From NCBI GenBank assembly GCA_002474325.1, contig DKNL01000122.1, positions 1-9,936 of the forward strand: a DNA stretch of 9,936 nt, given 5' to 3'. Numbering within the stretch: the stretch's first letter is position 1; every line of letters begins with the position of its first letter. The notes below the pieces were generated by a model. That model made no database searches. It had not been told where the DNA came from and worked only from the letters and a program-made list of their open reading frames with translations. This DNA is from Opitutales bacterium UBA7389 (lineage in GTDB: Bacteria; Verrucomicrobiota; Verrucomicrobiia; Opitutales; Opitutaceae). Shown piece by piece: positions 5,754 through 9,936 of this stretch. The translations under genes and the position numbers were made by a program.

Positions 5754-7181
5754 TTAGGCAAGTATGTCCTTAACGACTTTACCGTGGACATCGGTCAATC
5801 GATAGTCCCTTCCTTGGAATCGGTGGGTCAATCGCTCGTGGTCGAATCCCAGCATATGCAGGATTGTGGCGTTTAGATCGTGCACATGTATTGGATTTTC
5901 AACTATGTTGAATCCTAGTTCATCTGTTGCCCCATAAGTGAATCCCGCTTTCACGCCACCACCAGCCATCCAGATGGTGAACGCTTGATTGTGATGATCC
6001 CGACCATTTTCGTCGCCGGGATTTTGAGTCATAGGAGTTCGTCCGAATTCGCCTCCCCAAATGACCAGAGTATCCTTCAACATATCTCGGTCTTTCAGAT
6101 CTTGCAGGAGTGCGGCAACGGGTTGATCGGTATCCCGGCAGTTCTTTGTGTGGGCATTGACGAGGTCGCTATGCTGATCCCAAGCTTCGTGGAAGAGTTG
6201 AACAAATCGCACATCCCTTTCCAGTAAACGCCTCGCCAGCAGGCAATTCCTGGCAAAGTTAGACTCATTTGGATCCTTGATTTTATAGGCATCCATAGTG
6301 GCCTGGGATTCCTTACTCAGGTCCATGAGCTCGGGAGCACTGGATTGCAGGCGATACGCTGATTCATAGGATTGAATTCTCGCCGCTGTCTGCGGGTCGG
6401 CAGTTCGAGCGAGGGTTTCCTCGTTCAGTCGCTTGAGGACGTCTAAAGAATCTCGTTGGGCCTTATCATCGTACCCATCGGGATTGGAGAGGTAGAGAAT
6501 CGGGTCGCCTGTCCCTCTGAAAGGAACTCCGTTGAAAATGGTAGGCAAGAAGCCGCACCCATAGTTACTCGCTCCTCCGCTCGTTCCTTTGGCACTAGTG
6601 AGTACGACATATCCGGGCAGATCTTCCGATTCGCTTCCGAGTCCATACAGGGTCCAACTACCCAGACTCGGCCTCCCGAACTGCTGGTGACCCGTATTCA
6701 TGAATATCTGAGCCGGGGCGTGGTTAACCTCATTGGTGTGCATTGATCGGATAAAGCAGATATCATCTACATGCTTGGCGATGTGAGGAAGCAGCTCGCT
6801 AATTTCATAGCCGGATTGACCCTGCTTGTTGAACTTGAATTCAGTTCCATATAGGGCTGAGTTGGGGTCGATGAAGGCTGCCCGGTAGTCTTTGAGAAGA
6901 CTGGGAGGAGGAAGCTGGCCATCCCGCTTTAGCAGTTCCGGCTTGTAGTCAAATAGGTCTAGGTGGCTCGGGGCTCCTGCCATAAAAATGTAGATGATGC
7001 GTTTGGCTGTGGGAGCGAAATGAGGTGCTCTGGGAGTTACCGAATCCGGTATTTCCGCTGAAAAACTATCCCTCATCAACATCGAGTTTAGTGCCATGCC
7101 GGCCATGCCCACTCCGCACCGCTGCAAAAACCAACGTCGAGTATTAAGCTTTCCAAATTCCTGTTGTATTTCGTTTTTCAT
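5754..7181 (-). CDS. DUF1501 domain protein, exported (alkaline-phosphatase-like fold)
   Basis: This 475-residue protein has the usual DUF1501 length and belongs to the alkaline phosphatase/sulfatase superfold. The N-terminus contains NTRRWFLQR (13-21) followed by a short hydrophobic stretch to about 36, a twin-arginine-like export signal common in this family. Further landmarks are MAGAPSHLDLFDYKP (67-81), FIRSMHTNEVNHAPAQIFMNTG (143-164, with gaps typical of the family), RPSLGSW (170-176), WGGEFGRTP (375-383), GRDHHNQAF (393-401), HVHDLNATILHMLG (432-445) and FQGRDYRLTD (455-464). The His and Asp residues in the last group are candidate metal or active-site residues. It starts 16 bases after the stop of the PSD1-type gene, so both form one minus-strand operon; this pairing is standard in Planctomycetota and Verrucomicrobiota. 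The function is not established in the family; it is likely periplasmic. No Shine-Dalgarno precedes the ATG. Confidence 0.93.
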   Translation of the reverse strand: MKNEIQQEFGKLNTRRWFLQRCGVGMAGMALNSMLMRDSFSAEIPDSVTPRAPHFAPTAKRIIYIFMAGAPSHLDLFDYKPELLKRDGQLPPPSLLKDYRAAFIDPNSALYGTEFKFNKQGQSGYEISELLPHIAKHVDDICFIRSMHTNEVNHAPAQIFMNTGHQQFGRPSLGSWTLYGLGSESEDLPGYVVLTSAKGTSGGASNYGCGFLPTIFNGVPFRGTGDPILYLSNPDGYDDKAQRDSLDVLKRLNEETLARTADPQTAARIQSYESAYRLQSSAPELMDLSKESQATMDAYKIKDPNESNFARNCLLARRLLERDVRFVQLFHEAWDQHSDLVNAHTKNCRDTDQPVAALLQDLKDRDMLKDTLVIWGGEFGRTPMTQNPGDENGRDHHNQAFTIWMAGGGVKAGFTYGATDELGFNIVENPIHVHDLNATILHMLGFDHERLTHRFQGRDYRLTDVHGKVVKDILA

Positions 7182-7197
7182 GACGTTTTCAATCGTA

Positions 7198-9936
7198 CTA
7201 ATTCTTAGTTAGAGTTTCATCCAGATTTAGGAGAACGCGTGACGCGATTGTCCAGGCTGCTGCATCCTTCGGAGTAACTTCATTAGGCAATTCGGGTATC
7301 GTTTCCGAATCCTTGAAAGCGATTTTGCGAATATCGAGCCAGCCTTCCGAAAGCCTATCATTCTGGGACTCGACTAAGTTTGCGATCTCCCTCGCTTCAA
7401 AGGCATTGGCGGGCCGACCGGTGGTAAGCAGATAACCATAGTTGGCTCGCTCTTTGTTGGAATTTCCACCTTCTTTTAGTATCCGCTGAGCCAACGCTTG
7501 CGAGGCTTCAACGAAGATAGTCTCATTTAGAGATGCGAGAGCTGAGAGTGGTGTATTAGTACGGACGCGGCCCGCGCAGGATTCGTCTGCATTGGGGGCA
7601 TCAAAACTGCTCAAAACAGGGTCAGGCATAGACCTCTTTCTAAACATATATAGTGAGCGCCGATATCTACTTTCGTCCTCGGCCGGATACCAATAGTCGG
7701 GAACAACGTAATTGTATTTGATCACCGATTCGGGGACGGGTGGGAATACGCTTGGGCCTCCAATCTGCTCGGTCAGCAAGCCTGCAGCCGATAATGCAAT
7801 GTCTCGCAAGACTTCGGCTTCCGTCCGAAAACGCGGCCCCCTAGCGATCAAGCGATTATTCGGATCCAATTCCTTTAACTCGGCGGATACAGACGAATCC
7901 TGCTGGTAGGTCTTGCTAGTGAGGATCGTTTTGATCAGGGACTTCTGGCTCCATCCTTTCTCTCGGAAATCTACGGAAAGCCAGTCGAGAAGCTCTATGT
8001 ATTCCGGACGTGGTGTACGCGATCCCCAGTCCTCGGGCGTCTGAACGATGCCTTCCCCAAAAATGGACTGCCAAATTCGGTTCGTCTGCACCCTGGCCGT
8101 CAGAGGAGCTTCGTCGCTGGTGACCCAAGACGCCAAATCCAGTCGCGAAGGATCCTTTTGGGCGAAGGCGTTCAAGATCGATGGAGTCCCTCGTTCCACT
8201 TCGTGCTTAGGATTGTCCCAAGCGCCACGATCAAGCAGGTGGGTGACGCGAGGAAACTCGGAAGTGGCCTCCATTGTGTGGAGCACGCTTGTTTCAGCCT
8301 CCGGAAATCCCGCTTCAAGTTCTTCTATCTCGGACAGGATATTCGTGGATGTTTCTCGACTTTTAAGCCAGGCTCTAAACAAGGCTCGATTTTGTTTTTG
8401 GGAGCGTTTTGAATCCTTTAGATTGAGGGCTAGAGAAGCGTCGAACGCGTAATTCGGAGCTAAGGGATTTTTCGCGCCTGTAAGGGAAAAACGATAGCGC
8501 CCAAGTTGCTGATTGTCTCGTCCATTATTGCTACCTCCGTGGCTCTGGACCATCTCTACTCGCAGTTGGCCTCCTTCGGGCATCGCCAAAGGCTCCTTCA
8601 AGCGCATGACCGCGGCGTATGCCGAATGCCTAAGAATGGGCCCGCGATCTGGCGCCCAAGCGGTCCGTTCATCGTCATCGATGAGAAAGCTAGCGGGTCC
8701 GATGGTCCGTTTCTCTTTTTTGTCGTGATCCTTGTGAAAGAAATAGTCTCGCATGAAAACTTCTTCCATCTCGAAATCGGCACTCGCGTCCGTCAACTCG
8801 ACCTGAGTCCAGTCTTCTTCTCCGGGCCACTTGCGGAATAGTTTGAACTCGCTAACCGCAAACGTTCCCCAGTAACTGCGACCCGGTCCTCGGAACGGCT
8901 GGTCCGGGTGGTTAAGGGCTTCGAGGCGGATTCCCGTCAATATTGGCAAGTTGGATACGCCCTCAGTTACTGAATAGCCGTTAGTCGTAGGGTGCCCTAA
9001 AGTTAGAATGCTATGGTCCGGCAGTTCGACTGGATGGTTCAGACCGCCGTGCCAATCCTGGAAATTGGTGTCCCAGACTTTCCAAGCCGCTTCAGCTTCG
9101 GTTTCGCCTTTTAGCCAATCGGAGAACTCCGATTTCCAATTCGGAATTCTCTGTTTTGCTTCCTCTTCCGATTTTGTGACCTGCTCGCGGATAGATTCGA
9201 TTTGGTCTAATTGATCATCGGAATAGACCCAGGATTTCGCTTCGTGCGTCTCGTTGAAGAATGCAAACAAGCGGTAGTATTCTTCGTGAGTGATGGGATC
9301 GTATTTATGCGTGTGGCATTGCGCGCAGCGCAAGGTTAAGCCTAGGGCGGTTTTGCCGAACGTGTCCATCCGATCGAAGATTCCATCGACGCGGAATTGT
9401 TCTACGACAATGGCGCCCTCTTCGTTGATCATGCCGTTGCGCATGAATCCGGTTGCCACGAGTTGGTCCTGAGTTCGATCCGGTATAAGATCGCCCGCTA
9501 GCTGTTCAACGAGGAATTGATCGTAGGGCATGTCTTCATTGAGAGCATCAATAACCCAATTTCGATAAATCCATTGATCGCGCGGCTTGTCCTTTTCATA
9601 GCCATTGGAGTCGGCGTATCGGGCGACGTCCAACCAATGACGAGCCCATTTCTCGCCAAAGGATGGCCTTGACATCAAGTCGTCAATAAGAGCTTCCACG
9701 GCGCTTGATGAATCTCGCTGGAAATCCGATACAAAGGACTCGATTTCCGTTGGAGTAGGGGGCAGGCCTATTAGGTCCAAGTATAGACGCCTGGCGAGCG
9801 TATACGGATCTGCCTGTGCGGATGGCACTAATCCCTCCTTTGCCAAACGATCGATTATGAAAGCATCTACTGGATGTTTAGAATGCTTTGGTAGTGGTTT
9901 CTTCTCAGGCGTTTGCCACGCCCAATGTTCATCATA
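7198..9936 (-). CDS. PSD1 / planctomycete cytochrome-type protein (DUF1549-DUF1553), 5'-partial
   Basis: The frame is open to the right edge, giving 912 visible residues; the N-terminus is missing. An internal TTG at 9846 is not the start, because family-typical sequence (HWAWQTPEKK, then HPVDAFIIDRLAKEGL) precedes and spans it. Order of parts: DUF1549 at about 20-240, with LYLDLIGLPPTPTE, HWLDVARYADSNGYEKD and the c-type haem motif CAQCH at about 204-208, followed by THKYDP; a middle beta-rich region at about 300-490 with GPGRSYWGTFAVSEF and LGRYRFSLTG; then DUF1553 at about 595-860, with PLTARVQTNRIW, GIVQTPEDWG, SKTYQQ and RTEAEVLRDIALSAAG. Full-length relatives usually carry an N-terminal planctomycete cytochrome c domain and signal peptide, presumably beyond the edge. 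It is followed by DUF1501. The role is unproven; the haem motif suggests periplasmic electron transfer, and such pairs are frequent near polysaccharide-degradation genes. Confidence 0.93.
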   Translation of the reverse strand, partial: YDEHWAWQTPEKKPLPKHSKHPVDAFIIDRLAKEGLVPSAQADPYTLARRLYLDLIGLPPTPTEIESFVSDFQRDSSSAVEALIDDLMSRPSFGEKWARHWLDVARYADSNGYEKDKPRDQWIYRNWVIDALNEDMPYDQFLVEQLAGDLIPDRTQDQLVATGFMRNGMINEEGAIVVEQFRVDGIFDRMDTFGKTALGLTLRCAQCHTHKYDPITHEEYYRLFAFFNETHEAKSWVYSDDQLDQIESIREQVTKSEEEAKQRIPNWKSEFSDWLKGETEAEAAWKVWDTNFQDWHGGLNHPVELPDHSILTLGHPTTNGYSVTEGVSNLPILTGIRLEALNHPDQPFRGPGRSYWGTFAVSEFKLFRKWPGEEDWTQVELTDASADFEMEEVFMRDYFFHKDHDKKEKRTIGPASFLIDDDERTAWAPDRGPILRHSAYAAVMRLKEPLAMPEGGQLRVEMVQSHGGSNNGRDNQQLGRYRFSLTGAKNPLAPNYAFDASLALNLKDSKRSQKQNRALFRAWLKSRETSTNILSEIEELEAGFPEAETSVLHTMEATSEFPRVTHLLDRGAWDNPKHEVERGTPSILNAFAQKDPSRLDLASWVTSDEAPLTARVQTNRIWQSIFGEGIVQTPEDWGSRTPRPEYIELLDWLSVDFREKGWSQKSLIKTILTSKTYQQDSSVSAELKELDPNNRLIARGPRFRTEAEVLRDIALSAAGLLTEQIGGPSVFPPVPESVIKYNYVVPDYWYPAEDESRYRRSLYMFRKRSMPDPVLSSFDAPNADESCAGRVRTNTPLSALASLNETIFVEASQALAQRILKEGGNSNKERANYGYLLTTGRPANAFEAREIANLVESQNDRLSEGWLDIRKIAFKDSETIPELPNEVTPKDAAAWTIASRVLLNLDETLTKN

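Noticed and set aside
8048..8452. Plus-strand open frames opposite the PSD1-type gene
   Set aside because: They lie entirely antisense to a well-conserved coding sequence and show no recognisable protein features.
9844..9846. TTG as the start of the PSD1-type gene
   Set aside because: Upstream in-frame sequence continues family-typical PSD1 sequence to the window edge; this TTG is an internal leucine codon.

Overview
The window reads as chromosomal DNA of a bacterium from the Planctomycetes-Verrucomicrobia-Chlamydiae group, most likely a verrucomicrobial (Opitutae-like) heterotroph. This is an inference. It rests on the paired DUF1501 and PSD1/planctomycete-cytochrome-type genes, which are abundant in Verrucomicrobiota, Planctomycetota and Lentisphaerota, on balanced base composition, and on the general absence of strong Shine-Dalgarno sequences. 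No rRNA, tRNA, CRISPR array, insertion sequence or phage gene was found.

Layout from left to right. (1) Bases 1-2384, plus strand: the tail of an L-arabinose utilisation operon, with ribulokinase (araB, cut at its 5' end by the window edge) followed 26 bases later by L-ribulose-5-phosphate 4-epimerase (araD). Together they phosphorylate L-ribulose and convert it to D-xylulose 5-phosphate. The isomerase, transporter and regulator are not in view. (2) Bases 2534-4256: a Fur-family metalloregulator (minus) and a membrane-anchored trypsin-like Deg/HtrA protease with one PDZ domain (plus) are transcribed divergently. The 169-base region between them holds a strong 11-bp inverted repeat. (3) Bases 4257-4938, plus strand: a possible 34-residue single-span membrane peptide just behind the protease, then an unrecognised membrane protein of about 126 residues whose C-terminus may be frameshifted. 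(4) Bases 4939-5496, minus strand: an NTF2-like/SnoaL-like protein, convergent with the membrane protein. The ATG at 5361 gives the usual family length; only a TTG gives the longer form. (5) Bases 5555-5753: a short intergenic stretch with a GC-rich palindrome and a repeated ATTGTAG motif (minus-strand reading). (6) Bases 5754-9936, minus strand: a two-gene operon of a PSD1-type protein (5' end outside the window) carrying a c-type haem motif, followed 16 bases later by a DUF1501 protein with a twin-arginine-like signal.

The functional blocks appear independent: sugar catabolism, metal or stress regulation beside envelope protein quality control, and an exported PSD1-DUF1501 pair of unproven function that is often found near polysaccharide- and sulfatase-related genes. 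I did not find a clear new defence or mobile system. The items most worth a second look are the dyad between fur and the protease, the small membrane ORFs behind the protease, and the palindromic intergenic element near 5620.
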